This document shows, piece by piece, positions 34,096-42,987 of a stretch of 64,000 nucleotides of DNA. Source of the DNA: a bacterium (GTDB taxonomy: Bacteria; Myxococcota_A; Polyangia; Nannocystales; Nannocystaceae); the NCBI GenBank assembly GCA_024742475.1, contig JANSYI010000008.1, positions 186,001 through 250,000 of the forward strand, read 5' to 3'. Below the pieces are notes generated by a model. The model was not told the DNA's origin and did no database searches. It worked only from the letters and a program-made list of their open reading frames with translations. Positions within the stretch are counted from its first letter, which is position 1, and each line of letters opens with the position of its first letter. Both the position numbers and the translations under genes were made by a program.

Positions 34096-35238
34096 TCAGC
34101 CGGCCCCGAGGCGGGCGACGCGGTGGCACAAGAGGACGAGCAGGTCTCTTGCGACGGCGCGTTGCAAGAACACGTGGCCGCTGATGGCCCATGCAGCGTC
34201 TTCGGGGAGCAGGTCGTGGACCAAACATGCGTGCACGAAGCGGCGGCGAATCGACGGCCACATCCGATACGCAAGGGCCTCCAACCAAAGCACGAGCATG
34301 CCTGCAAACAAGGCTCCGAAATGGCGAGCCACGATTCCGAGCATCGACGTATCGGAGGGGTCGTCGGGCATGGCCAGAACGAGCACCGCCGTGGCGGTCG
34401 AGAACGCGAGGATCGCGAAGGGGGTTGTCAGCGGCCGGAGTACTTCTCGAGGCGTCGCGTCGGTGTCGACCGAGACGCTCGCCGGATCTTCGACGAGGTC
34501 CTCGTAGTCATCGAGTAGACCGAAGACGTACGGCCCCAGCGCGCCGTGGTTGCGCAGGATCGCGATGAGCACGTCCCACGCGGCCGCGGGATCTCGCCAG
34601 TACCACCGCCCGAGTGCACGGGCCAGGCTGCGCCGTCGTTCCCCGACGACAACCGGGTTCTGTACGATGATGTCGAACAGCGGCTTCGGCAGCTCGCAGT
34701 GAGCCAAGAGATGCTCCCAGTCGCGTCGAATGACCAAGAGCAGCCCCATCTCCACGTCGGTCGCCTCGACGAGATCGGGGTGGCGCGCCTGAAGCTCGTC
34801 GAACGCCGAAGGGCGCGCGAGGATGGCGACCTTCGCCACGGACGAGGTCACGTGTGTTGCGGACCCGTCGAAGTCGTCGAGCAGGACGGTGGCCCACTGA
34901 GGGGCGGTGACGATCTCGAGCGCTTCATCGATGCGACCGTGCTCGAGCGCGTCGCGGACGACTTCGACGGACGTGCGGGGCGCGGGCTCGGGCGAGCTCG
35001 AGGGCTCGGGTTCGACAGCTGTGACGTCTTCGAGCCGCTCCGCCACCAACGCAGCGAGAAGGTCACCTCCGTCCGAGAACGCCGTCGCCAGCTCGAACGC
35101 CGCGCGCAGCCGCTTGAACCCCTCCGGGTCGCGGTCGGGCTTCGTGGTCTTGAGCCGCTTGTGGTACGCGCGCTTGATCGCCTCTGCGTCGGCGCCCAAC
35201 TCCAGGCCAAGCACCTCGAGGGCTTCTTCGACCGTCAT
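34096..35238 (-). CDS. J-domain protein with KPD in place of HPD (second of a pair)
   Basis: The 380-residue protein starts with a J domain (MTVEEALEVLGLELGADAEA, then IKRAYHKRLKTTKPDRDPEG) whose invariant HPD is KPD at residues 33-35. A long helical C-terminal region follows, with two hydrophobic segments near residues 265-310 that could be membrane spans. It overlaps the stop of the first J-protein gene by ATGA. Both J proteins share the same layout and sit behind an HscC-type Hsp70, matching the E. coli hscC-djlB-djlC grouping. In standard J proteins HPD is needed to stimulate Hsp70 ATPase, so the substitution is striking. Confidence 0.85.
   Translation of the reverse strand: MTVEEALEVLGLELGADAEAIKRAYHKRLKTTKPDRDPEGFKRLRAAFELATAFSDGGDLLAALVAERLEDVTAVEPEPSSSPEPAPRTSVEVVRDALEHGRIDEALEIVTAPQWATVLLDDFDGSATHVTSSVAKVAILARPSAFDELQARHPDLVEATDVEMGLLLVIRRDWEHLLAHCELPKPLFDIIVQNPVVVGERRRSLARALGRWYWRDPAAAWDVLIAILRNHGALGPYVFGLLDDYEDLVEDPASVSVDTDATPREVLRPLTTPFAILAFSTATAVLVLAMPDDPSDTSMLGIVARHFGALFAGMLVLWLEALAYRMWPSIRRRFVHACLVHDLLPEDAAWAISGHVFLQRAVARDLLVLLCHRVARLGAG
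35092..35197. repeat. 106-bp direct repeat inside J-domain gene 2
   Basis: This stretch and 36198-36303 differ at only 5 of 106 positions, while the rest of the two genes is clearly diverged. It encodes the J-domain helix II-III region, identical in both proteins over about 30 residues. Confidence 0.9.
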
Positions 35239-36344
35239 CGCGCAGCGTCCTCCACGGGTGCAGACGCGGGTCCCAGCCGTGCGAGGCGGCCGACACGGAA
35301 ACCGAAGTCCAAGGCGATGTTCTCCCCCAGCGCGCGCCGCAGTCGTCTGCAGAGCCGCACCCGACGCGCGGCGACTTCCGGGGGTTCGTCATGCGCGAGG
35401 CAGGACGCGAGGTAACCGGCGTGGACCTGACTGCTGTTGGCGGGATGGCCGAGCAGGAAGAGTAGCCCGACGGCGAGTACCAAGGCGCCCACGATTCGGT
35501 CCACGATGGGGCCGGACGAAATCGCCGAAATGACGAGCGCCGCGGCTACGACGATGAGCGGGGTCCACAGGGTGGCAAATCGAATCCGAGCGGAGGGCGT
35601 GGGCTGGCGCTGAAGCGGGATCGGTCCGGTCGAGGGCACGTATTCGTCGAACGCACGTACCTGCTGGTAGAGGAACGATGCCACCGCCGGGTAGTCCTCG
35701 AGCAGCCCGACGACCGCCGCCATCGCACTCGGACGATCACGCCAATACCAGCGAACGAGACCGCGTGCGAGGGAGAGTCGGCTCGCCTCGTCGACGATGA
35801 CGCATTTGGCCACGAAGGCCCGCACCTCGGGCGGTACCGACGACGCTTGCAGAAGTCGCTGCCACTCCCGACTGATGCCGAGCAGAAGCTGGAGCTCTGG
35901 GTCGTTGGGCCGAAACACATCCGGGTAGACCGCGGCGACGGCTTCGTACGCGGGGCGGTGGTCGAGGATCGTGGCGATGCCGGTGCGGCGGGTCGCCTCC
36001 GCGTACGCACCGCCAGGATCATCGAGCAGCGCATCAGCCCATCGGGTGTCCATGACGGTCGCGTGAGCTTCGGCAAAGCGTCCTTCGTCGAGGGCGTGAT
36101 GCACCGCGACCGCGTTGAGCGTGCGCTGAGTCGTCAGACGCGGGGAGGACCACTCCGCAGCGGGCTCCTCGAGCGCAGGTGCGTCCGACGTCGCGACCTC
36201 GAACGCCGCGCGCAGCCGCTTGAAGCCCTCCGGGTCACGGTCGGGCTTCGTGGTCTTGAGACGCTTGTGGTACGCGCGCTTGATCGCCTTTGCGTCGGCA
36301 CCCGGGCTGAGCCCGAGGAGTTCGAAAGCGGTCAGGCGATCCAT
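35235..36344 (-). CDS. J-domain protein with KPD in place of HPD (first of a pair)
   Basis: From ATG 36344, one base after the Hsp70 stop, the protein is 369 residues. Its J domain (MDRLTAFELLGLSPGADAKA, IKRAYHKRLKTTKPDRDPEG) carries KPD at residues 33-35, as in its partner. The C-terminal region has a WYWRD motif shared with the partner (LARGLVRWYWRD vs LARALGRWYWRD) and two hydrophobic stretches near 265-305. The coupling Hsp70-J1-J2 indicates a dedicated chaperone set, with J proteins possibly at the membrane. It could use the basic Lys differently or depend on a different contact with its Hsp70. Confidence 0.85.
   Translation of the reverse strand: MDRLTAFELLGLSPGADAKAIKRAYHKRLKTTKPDRDPEGFKRLRAAFEVATSDAPALEEPAAEWSSPRLTTQRTLNAVAVHHALDEGRFAEAHATVMDTRWADALLDDPGGAYAEATRRTGIATILDHRPAYEAVAAVYPDVFRPNDPELQLLLGISREWQRLLQASSVPPEVRAFVAKCVIVDEASRLSLARGLVRWYWRDRPSAMAAVVGLLEDYPAVASFLYQQVRAFDEYVPSTGPIPLQRQPTPSARIRFATLWTPLIVVAAALVISAISSGPIVDRIVGALVLAVGLLFLLGHPANSSQVHAGYLASCLAHDEPPEVAARRVRLCRRLRRALGENIALDFGFRVGRLARLGPASAPVEDAAR
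36198..36303. repeat. 106-bp direct repeat inside J-domain gene 1
   Basis: Partner of 35092-35197 in the same orientation, offset 1,106 bp, 101 of 106 bases identical. Confidence 0.9.
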
Positions 36345-36345
36345 G

Positions 36346-38076
36346 TCAGTTGTGTTCGAAGCGGTCGACGATGGCAAGCAGACGCCCGCGCCCCTGGCTG
36401 ATCAGCTTGCCGTCCTGGGTCTCGAGGCAAGCCCGGAACGCACCGATGCACTCTCCGAGCATCGCTCGGGGCTCTCCAGTGATGGTGGCGAAGAGGGCCT
36501 CGGCCCGCTCGAGCGCGGCGACGTTGGGTAGAGCCTCGCGAGGGTGAAACTTCAGCGACGCCATCGCGGCGCGTGCCCTCTCCACCTCTGCCTTGGACAT
36601 GCCCCGACCCGACCGATCGATCACCAGGACGTGCGTCTTCCCGGTGCTTCGCACGGTGGTCTCGATCTCGAGGAGCCCGTTGAGGTCGTAGGAGAAGCGA
36701 ACCTCGATGGGCTGCTCCCCGGCAGGGGCGGCGGGAATGCCCTTGACGGAGTACTCCCCAATCTTGGTGTTGTGCTCGCACAACGCGTGCTCGCCCTGAT
36801 AGACCTGGAACGTGACCTCTCGCTGTCCGTCGTCGAGCGTCGTGAAGACGTGTGAGCGACTCGCAGGCAAGACGGTGCCCCGCTCGAGGATCGCTGCGAA
36901 CAACCCCCCCACCCGATGCGAGCCGTACTCGCCGGTGTGGTTCACCCCGAGGCTGAAGGGCGCGATGTCGGTGACCACGAGGTCCTCGACCTGGGCGTCG
37001 TCGGCCTTGAGCGCAGCCTGAACTGCAGCGCCCATGGCCACCGCTTCGTCGGGTGGGAGCTCGCGGACCCCGGGCTTGTTGAAGATCGAGGCGACGAAGT
37101 CGCTGACGATCGGCATGCGCGTGGCGCCGCCGACGAGCAGGACTTGGTCGACCGCGCTGCGCATCCAGCCGGCGTCCTTGAGCGCCTGACGGACCGGGGT
37201 CTGCATGCGAGCGATGAGCGGGGCCCACCACTGGTGCACCTCGTCGCGGTTCACCTCGAGCGTGAGAGTCGCCGCGGCGGGGCCCACCCCGGTCACCACG
37301 ACCGCGGCGTCTCGCGCGTCCGTGAGCCCCCGCTTGGCGCGCTCGCATGCAGCACGGAGCTTGGCCGAGAGGTCCTCATGGGCTCCCAGGTCGATCGCGT
37401 CGCTGGCGAGGAAACGTCGCCTGCACTGCTCCATCATCACCTCGACGAAGTCCTCACCGCCCAGGCGCGCGTCACCGGCCGATGCGATGATCTCGATGAT
37501 GCCGTCGGTGACCTCGAGCACCGAGACGTCGAACGTACCGCCGCCGAGGTCGAGCACGACGAGCCTGGCTTCGCTCTGCGGGTTGCCGAAGCCGTAGGCG
37601 AGCGCGGCCGCCGTCGGCTCGTTGATGATGCGCTCGACGTGCAGCCCAGCGATCTCACAGGCGGCCTGAGTGGCGCGTCGCTGGTCTTCACCGAAGTATG
37701 CCGGCACCGTGACGACGGCTTCGACGACCGGCTGTCCGAGGTGCTCTTCGACGCTTTGGCGGATCTCGGACAGCACCAGCGCGGACAACGACTCGGGGCG
37801 CATGGTCTCGCGTCCGAGTGTCCACGTGCGCTCGGTACCCATGTCGCGCTTGAAGTTGCACACCGTCTCAGCCGGGTGCGTGACCTCGCGCGCCTTTGCG
37901 GCCGCACCGACGAGCACCCGCCCTTGGGTGTCCACCGAGACCGCGCTGGGCGTGAGCCGCTCACCGAGCGGGTTGGGAATGATGATCGCCCTACCGTCCA
38001 TGAGCACCGACGCCAACGAGTGGATGGTGCCCAGGTCGATTCCTATGCGAACGCCCGCATCCTCGCGAAGGGTCAC
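36346..38076 (-). CDS. hscC: HscC-type Hsp70 chaperone
   Basis: The 576-residue protein is an Hsp70 with ATPase signatures GIDLGTIHS (residues 12-20), VPAYFGEDQRRAT, VLDLGGGTFDVSVLEV and VLLVGGATRMPIV. It is shorter than DnaK (about 640) and closer to HscC of E. coli, with a reduced C-terminal lid. The substrate-binding region begins at DIAPFSLGV. It starts a three-gene operon with two J-domain proteins; no grpE is present. The GTG start follows a GC-rich 160-bp gap. HscC-type Hsp70s do not replace DnaK and have specialised clients, unknown here. Confidence 0.92.
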   Translation of the reverse strand: MTLREDAGVRIGIDLGTIHSLASVLMDGRAIIIPNPLGERLTPSAVSVDTQGRVLVGAAAKAREVTHPAETVCNFKRDMGTERTWTLGRETMRPESLSALVLSEIRQSVEEHLGQPVVEAVVTVPAYFGEDQRRATQAACEIAGLHVERIINEPTAAALAYGFGNPQSEARLVVLDLGGGTFDVSVLEVTDGIIEIIASAGDARLGGEDFVEVMMEQCRRRFLASDAIDLGAHEDLSAKLRAACERAKRGLTDARDAAVVVTGVGPAAATLTLEVNRDEVHQWWAPLIARMQTPVRQALKDAGWMRSAVDQVLLVGGATRMPIVSDFVASIFNKPGVRELPPDEAVAMGAAVQAALKADDAQVEDLVVTDIAPFSLGVNHTGEYGSHRVGGLFAAILERGTVLPASRSHVFTTLDDGQREVTFQVYQGEHALCEHNTKIGEYSVKGIPAAPAGEQPIEVRFSYDLNGLLEIETTVRSTGKTHVLVIDRSGRGMSKAEVERARAAMASLKFHPREALPNVAALERAEALFATITGEPRAMLGECIGAFRACLETQDGKLISQGRGRLLAIVDRFEHN

Positions 38077-38237
38077 GGCGGGAGTATACCCGCGCGGCCC
38101 AGATACAGAGGGAAAGCGCCTGGGCAGCTGCCTCCTGGCGAGCTGACGAACGAGTGCCAGAGTCGGCCCGCTGCCAACGCTGCACCAGTCTCTTCCCGGG
38201 AGTCAGCGTAGGGCCCAACAGGCCCAGTGGTCCATGG

Positions 38238-39557
38238 TCAATTCTTCGAGTGCTGCTCGGCCGGTCCCCCTCGGCTCAGCGTGGCCGCGAGATCCGACCG
38301 CGTCTGCGTACCGGTCTTTCGCAGGACCGCCGCGACCTGATTGGCGACGGTCCGCACGCTGCTTCCGCGGGCACGGGCGATGCTGGCGTTGTCCTTCCCG
38401 GCGAGAACCATGCGCACGACATCGCGCTCGGACGGCGTCAGGCGCTCGGCGAGGGCCGGGTCGAGGTCGGGCGCGGCGAACGCCTCGAGACCGGCGGCTT
38501 CGTTCACGGTGAAGCGGCGACTGTGCCCGTGCTCGATGGTGGCGCGGACCGATGACAAGGCGGCGCGGTTGGGCACGCCGAGCTTCTCCAGGGCGTTGGC
38601 CAGGTGCGTGCCGACGGTCGACAAGGCGATGCCGAGCTCGTACGCCACCTCATCGTTGCTGCGACCGAGCGAGGCGAGCAGCGCGACTTGGCACTCGCGC
38701 GTGGAGAGGCCCAGCGCAGACCGAGCCGGAAGGTCGTTGCGGCACGCCACCACGTAGCGCCGCCCGTCGCCATCGAAGCGATCCACGAGCGACCACCGCC
38801 CCGCGCACAGGCCCCGCCACAGCTCGAGCGACTCGTCGGGCTCGCGCGTGGACAACGAGCTGCGGGCGCGATCGAGCGTGCGCACAGCCTCCCGCAACGA
38901 CGCCCGTCCCGCCTCGCTCGCCGCGGGCCCCTCGGCGTACTCGACGCGACCGTCCGTCGTCAGCAGGGCTTCGACGTACGGGCGACGCTCATCGGTCGCC
39001 GCTTGGTCCGGAGTCTCCGCGACGACTCGGCGAAGGCGGAGCGCGTTCGCGAGGTGGCAGCTGAGCAGTCCCCAGCGGCGCTGTTCGGTCGGCGTTGGTC
39101 GGCGGACGCTGTCGAGGCAGCTGAACAGAACCGCGACCGTGGGCCCGCCTTCGTGAACGTTGACGCCGACGCCGTCCTTGAAGCCAAACCCCTCGTAGTA
39201 CTCGGCGACCGTCGCCGCCTCCTCATGCTGGCCGAGTTCGGTCAGGCCCGTGACCGCCGAACTCACGCGGACCGAGCGATAGAACCGGTCCAGTCCTTCG
39301 GGGTTCTCGGCGCCGCGACGCGAGGTCACCTCGACGATGGATTGGTCGGGGACGCTCTGGCCCGCGTGCGCGATCGAGGAGACCGACACGGCCTCGGGCG
39401 AGCTGTGCACCGTGAACGCGGTCGCGCCGTACCCGTCACCGAGCAAGCCCCACGTGGACTCGGCGACCCCGGCCACCCACGCTTGCTCCGCCGCCCCGAT
39501 CCGGTAACCGGCCTCGACGACATCGAGCAGGCGCGTCCTCTTCCTACGGGCGGGCAT
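38238..39557 (-). CDS. LuxR-type regulator with two HTH domains
   Basis: The 439-residue protein has a sensor-like N-terminal region (to about residue 250), then two LuxR-type helix-turn-helix domains: LGLSTRECQVALLASLGRSN with VAYELGIALSTVGTHLANAL (about 290-345), and LTPSERDVVRMVLAGKDNAS with VRTVANQVAAVLRKTG (about 375-430). The regulator therefore could contact two half-sites by itself. No receiver domain is present and no ligand-binding family is recognised. It lies 48 bp upstream of the AgmX-type lipoprotein gene's stop on the same strand, and near the Hsp70 operon; target genes are unknown. Confidence 0.88.
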   Translation of the reverse strand: MPARRKRTRLLDVVEAGYRIGAAEQAWVAGVAESTWGLLGDGYGATAFTVHSSPEAVSVSSIAHAGQSVPDQSIVEVTSRRGAENPEGLDRFYRSVRVSSAVTGLTELGQHEEAATVAEYYEGFGFKDGVGVNVHEGGPTVAVLFSCLDSVRRPTPTEQRRWGLLSCHLANALRLRRVVAETPDQAATDERRPYVEALLTTDGRVEYAEGPAASEAGRASLREAVRTLDRARSSLSTREPDESLELWRGLCAGRWSLVDRFDGDGRRYVVACRNDLPARSALGLSTRECQVALLASLGRSNDEVAYELGIALSTVGTHLANALEKLGVPNRAALSSVRATIEHGHSRRFTVNEAAGLEAFAAPDLDPALAERLTPSERDVVRMVLAGKDNASIARARGSSVRTVANQVAAVLRKTGTQTRSDLAATLSRGGPAEQHSKN

Positions 39558-39605
39558 CCCCGGGAGTGTATCCCCCCCATCGTCGCGAGCGCGAACCGCC
39601 CCGAC

Positions 39606-40832
39606 TCATCCGGGGCTCAGCACGAACGGATAGGTCACCTTCACTTTGCCACCACCTCGTGGCTTGGGAAACTTCCAGCGCGCGACCGCCTTCGTGATGC
39701 ACAGGCCGACGCCCCCATCCGACACCGTGGTCTGGCCGAGCTTCACCTTCGCAACCGTTCCACTCGCGGCGATCGTGAACTCCACGGTGACGCGACCCTC
39801 GAGGTCGGGGTCCTTCACGAGGCCCTGGTTGTAGCAGTGGCGGACCTCGTTGATGTGAGCACGGACGATGCGTCGGATGACGTCCCGGTCGAGGCCCGTG
39901 GTGACCGTCGGCTTCGCCTGACGAATCCGAGGGACGCGGCTCCCCGCTCCCGAACCAGCGTTCGCATCGAGTCCCAAGCCCGAACCGCTTCCACGACCGA
40001 TCTCGATGAACCCGGCGCTGCCCTCCAGCGCCCCGCGCAGCTCCGCGGCGCCGTCGATGGGATGCCCGTCAGTGTCGAATCGAACCGCCCGCATCGCCAA
40101 CGCACCCGGCCCGGGCGGGCGGGTGTCCCGGCTGGCCAGGCCCAGCAACGCGAAGCGGCAGGCTCCCGGCTCATCGGCGCATCGGGGTCCGCGGAGTTGG
40201 TGCAGCGCTTCGAAGAGCACCTGTGCTCGCATGAAGTCGTCCACCCCGACGGTGAGCTGGTGAAGTCCACCGGCGTGGGACCACGCCTCCTCGGCCACCG
40301 CGGCCCAGTCCTTGGCGTCCTCGAGGCGGATCATGGATTCGCCGGGCGCGCCCAAGGCCGACGCCCGAATGGGGATCCAACCCAGACTCTCATCGCCGTC
40401 GCGCGCGACGAGCCCCACGACGCTGCCTCCGCTCGCCGCCGCGGCGTTGACGAGATCGACCACCGCGCCGGCGCGTGCATCCGCGTCGACGAACAGCGCG
40501 ACGGGTCGGCTGGGCGAACCCGCGACCGTCATCGCCCGCGCCAGGTCGAGCTGCCCCTGCCCGCTCAGCCAACCGTCATCGAGCGTGGCCACCGACGTCC
40601 GTCCCACGTCGACCCCCTCGCCGTCGAGCGTGATGCGCAGCGCGCCCCCGGGAACCTTCGGCAGTCGACCGACGAGCGCGGGTAGACGCTCCCGAACGTC
40701 GGCGGGGACGTCGGCGATGCTCCGCTGCGCGGCGGGAGCAGAGGGTGCAGGGCTCGCGGGTGCAGACGGGCCGGGCGCCGGCTTGCAGCCGACCACGAGG
40801 AGACCGAACGCCAGGAGACCGACGCAGCGCAT
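39606..40832 (-). CDS. Second AgmX/PglI C-terminal lipoprotein
   Basis: The 408-residue product starts MRCVGLLAFGLLVVGCKPAP (lipobox VVGC), followed by a Pro/Ala/Ser linker, a middle domain with LFEALHQLRGPRCADEPGAC, and the C-terminal AgmX/PglI domain (DRDVIRRIVRAHINEVRHCY, DLEGRVTVEFTIAASGTV, WKFPKPRGGGKVKVTYPFV). Length and order of parts match the lipoprotein at 26711-27967, though sequence similarity is limited to short motifs such as the RGP-x-C pattern. Both are probably outer-membrane or periplasmic. Function unknown. Confidence 0.88.
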   Translation of the reverse strand: MRCVGLLAFGLLVVGCKPAPGPSAPASPAPSAPAAQRSIADVPADVRERLPALVGRLPKVPGGALRITLDGEGVDVGRTSVATLDDGWLSGQGQLDLARAMTVAGSPSRPVALFVDADARAGAVVDLVNAAAASGGSVVGLVARDGDESLGWIPIRASALGAPGESMIRLEDAKDWAAVAEEAWSHAGGLHQLTVGVDDFMRAQVLFEALHQLRGPRCADEPGACRFALLGLASRDTRPPGPGALAMRAVRFDTDGHPIDGAAELRGALEGSAGFIEIGRGSGSGLGLDANAGSGAGSRVPRIRQAKPTVTTGLDRDVIRRIVRAHINEVRHCYNQGLVKDPDLEGRVTVEFTIAASGTVAKVKLGQTTVSDGGVGLCITKAVARWKFPKPRGGGKVKVTYPFVLSPG

Positions 40833-41021
40833 GCCGCCAGTGTAGCGAGGTGCATCGCGCCAGATGTGCCCGGAGCCATCGGCGCCATCGCGAGCAAGCG
40901 GCGATTCAATCGCCGTCAGCCGTAGTATATTTCAAGCCCCCATGGTACTGTAGGAGCTCGAATTCAGATCCCGTCGCACTCGCCGTTGCAGTTTCCAAGG
41001 CGAACGACCAGACTTTTTGCC

Positions 41022-41327
41022 GTGGCACGGTCATTCGGCTCCCACTACGTGGTCACCGCAAACACCACCGACGCGGGCTCTCCCGTCTACCTTCGGGCGG
41101 ACGCGAGCTGGTCGGAGTCCCTGCACGACGCACATCCGATCGTCTCCGAAGAGGAGCGCGACGCGTTGCTCGCCCAGGCGAGCGCGCAGGAGCGGAAGGT
41201 CTGTGACCCGTACGCCTTCAAGGTGAACGTCGAGGATGGCAAGGCCGTCGCCACCACGGCGCGCGAACGCATCCGTTCACAAGGCCCGACGACTCCGCTT
41301 CGTCGCCCCGACGCGACCCAGGGATAG
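41022..41327 (+). CDS. DUF2849 protein of the sulfite reductase operon
   Basis: From GTG 41022 the protein is 101 residues (VARSFGSHYVVTANTTDAGS, WSESLHDAHPIVSEEERDAL). It matches DUF2849, a small protein typically encoded directly before an assimilatory sulfite reductase gene in proteobacteria. Function is unknown; a regulatory or assembly role is suspected from the invariant context. The next gene begins 4 bp after its stop. An AT-rich patch (about 40926-40965) upstream is distinct from the GC-rich surroundings and could hold the promoter. Confidence 0.85.
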   Translation: MARSFGSHYVVTANTTDAGSPVYLRADASWSESLHDAHPIVSEEERDALLAQASAQERKVCDPYAFKVNVEDGKAVATTARERIRSQGPTTPLRRPDATQG

Positions 41328-41331
41328 AGAC

Positions 41332-42987
41332 ATGTATCAATACGACGCACACGACCAGAAGATCGTCGAAGAACGCGCCGCGCAGTTTCGCGGACAAGTG
41401 CAACGACGGCTGGCCGGAGAGATCACCGAGAACGAGTTCAAGCCCCTGCGGCTGCAGAACGGGCTGTACATGCAGCTGCACGCGTACATGCTTCGCGTGG
41501 CCGTTCCGTATGGCCTGTTGAGCTCGGCCCAGCTCCGCGCGCTGGCGAAGATCGCCCGCGACTACGACAAGGGCTACGCGCACTTCACCACGCGGCAGAA
41601 CGTTCAATACAACTGGCCCGAGCTCGAGGACGTACCGGCGATTCTCGACCTGCTCGCGTCGGTGCAGATGCACGCGATCCAGACGAGCGGCAACTGCATC
41701 CGCAACACGACCTCCGATCCGCTGGCCGGCATCGCAGCCGACGAGATCGAAGACCCACGCCCTTACTGCGAGCTCATTCGGCAGTGGTCCACGTTCCACC
41801 CCGAGTTCGCGTTCCTCCCCCGCAAGTTCAAGATCGCCGTCACGGGCTCGGCGACCGACCGCGCTGCCGTCCGCATCCACGACATCGGGGTCCGCATCGT
41901 CGAGAACGACGCGGGCGAGCGTGGCTTCGAGGTTCTCGTCGGAGGGGGCCTGGGCCGTACGCCCCACATCGCCAAGGTCGTGCGGGACTTTCTGCCCTAC
42001 GAGCATCTGCTCTCCTACTTGGAGGCGATCCTGCGCGTGTACAACCGCTACGGTCGCCGCGACAACAAGTACAAGGCCCGCATCAAGATCCAGGTCGCCG
42101 AGTGGGGCGTCGAGAAGTTTGCCGCCGCGGTCGAGCAAGAGTGGGAGTCGATCAAGGACTCCGCCACCACGCTCACCCGCGAGGAGATCGATCGCATCAA
42201 GGGACGCTTCGTCACGCCGCGGCTCGAGGAGCGACCCAACGAGGACCTCGATGCCTTGGCGCTCACCTCGGGACGCGAGTTCGCTCGTTTCCTCAAGAAC
42301 AACCTGCGGCCGCACCGCGTCTCGGGACACACGGCCGTGGTGATCTCGACCAAGCCCAAGGGGCGACCGCCCGGTGACGTCAGCGACACCCAGCTCGACG
42401 CACTGGCCGACCTCGCGGACGAGTACGGCTTCGGCCACGTCGTCGTCATGCACGACCAGAACGTGATGATGCCGAACGTCAAGCAGACCGACCTGCCCGC
42501 TCTGTATGCGGCGCTGGAGAAGTGGGAGCTGCACACGGCCAACGCAGGTCGAGTCACCGATCAGATCTGCTGCCCCGGCCTCGACTTCTGCAACCTGGCC
42601 AACGCCCGCTCGATCCCGATCGCCCTGCGCATTGCCGAGCGCTTCGACGACATGGACTACCTCGACGACCTCGGGGACGTGACGATCAAGATGTCCGGCT
42701 GCATCAACGCCTGCGGACACCACCACGTCGGCAACATCGGCATCCTCGGCATCGACAAGGCCGGGGTCGAGGCCTACCAGCTGATGCTCGGTGGGGACCC
42801 CGGCGACGACGCGAGCCTGGGGAAGATCGTGGGCCGTGCGTTCTCCTCCGAGGAGATCGTCGACGCCATCGCCACCGTGCTCGACACCTACGCCACCGGC
42901 CGCGAGAGCGCCGAAGAAACCTTCCTCGACTACTACCGCCGGGTCGGCATGGGCCCGTTCAAGGACTCCCTGTATGGCACTGATTAA
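41332..42987 (+). CDS. cysI: Sulfite reductase hemoprotein (CysI-type)
   Basis: The 551-residue protein has the duplicated nitrite/sulfite reductase fold. The siroheme/4Fe-4S cysteines lie near the C-terminus in CCPGLDFCNLANARS and GCINACGHHHVGNIG. The N-terminal half carries GYAHFTTRQNVQYNW and SGNCIRNTTSD, which form the siroheme-binding basic pocket. It reduces sulfite to sulfide with six electrons in cysteine biosynthesis, probably from ferredoxin or NADPH via a partner not in the window. The operon order DUF2849-cysI-DUF934 is standard for assimilatory sulfate reduction; no cysH follows. Confidence 0.96.
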   Translation: MYQYDAHDQKIVEERAAQFRGQVQRRLAGEITENEFKPLRLQNGLYMQLHAYMLRVAVPYGLLSSAQLRALAKIARDYDKGYAHFTTRQNVQYNWPELEDVPAILDLLASVQMHAIQTSGNCIRNTTSDPLAGIAADEIEDPRPYCELIRQWSTFHPEFAFLPRKFKIAVTGSATDRAAVRIHDIGVRIVENDAGERGFEVLVGGGLGRTPHIAKVVRDFLPYEHLLSYLEAILRVYNRYGRRDNKYKARIKIQVAEWGVEKFAAAVEQEWESIKDSATTLTREEIDRIKGRFVTPRLEERPNEDLDALALTSGREFARFLKNNLRPHRVSGHTAVVISTKPKGRPPGDVSDTQLDALADLADEYGFGHVVVMHDQNVMMPNVKQTDLPALYAALEKWELHTANAGRVTDQICCPGLDFCNLANARSIPIALRIAERFDDMDYLDDLGDVTIKMSGCINACGHHHVGNIGILGIDKAGVEAYQLMLGGDPGDDASLGKIVGRAFSSEEIVDAIATVLDTYATGRESAEETFLDYYRRVGMGPFKDSLYGTD

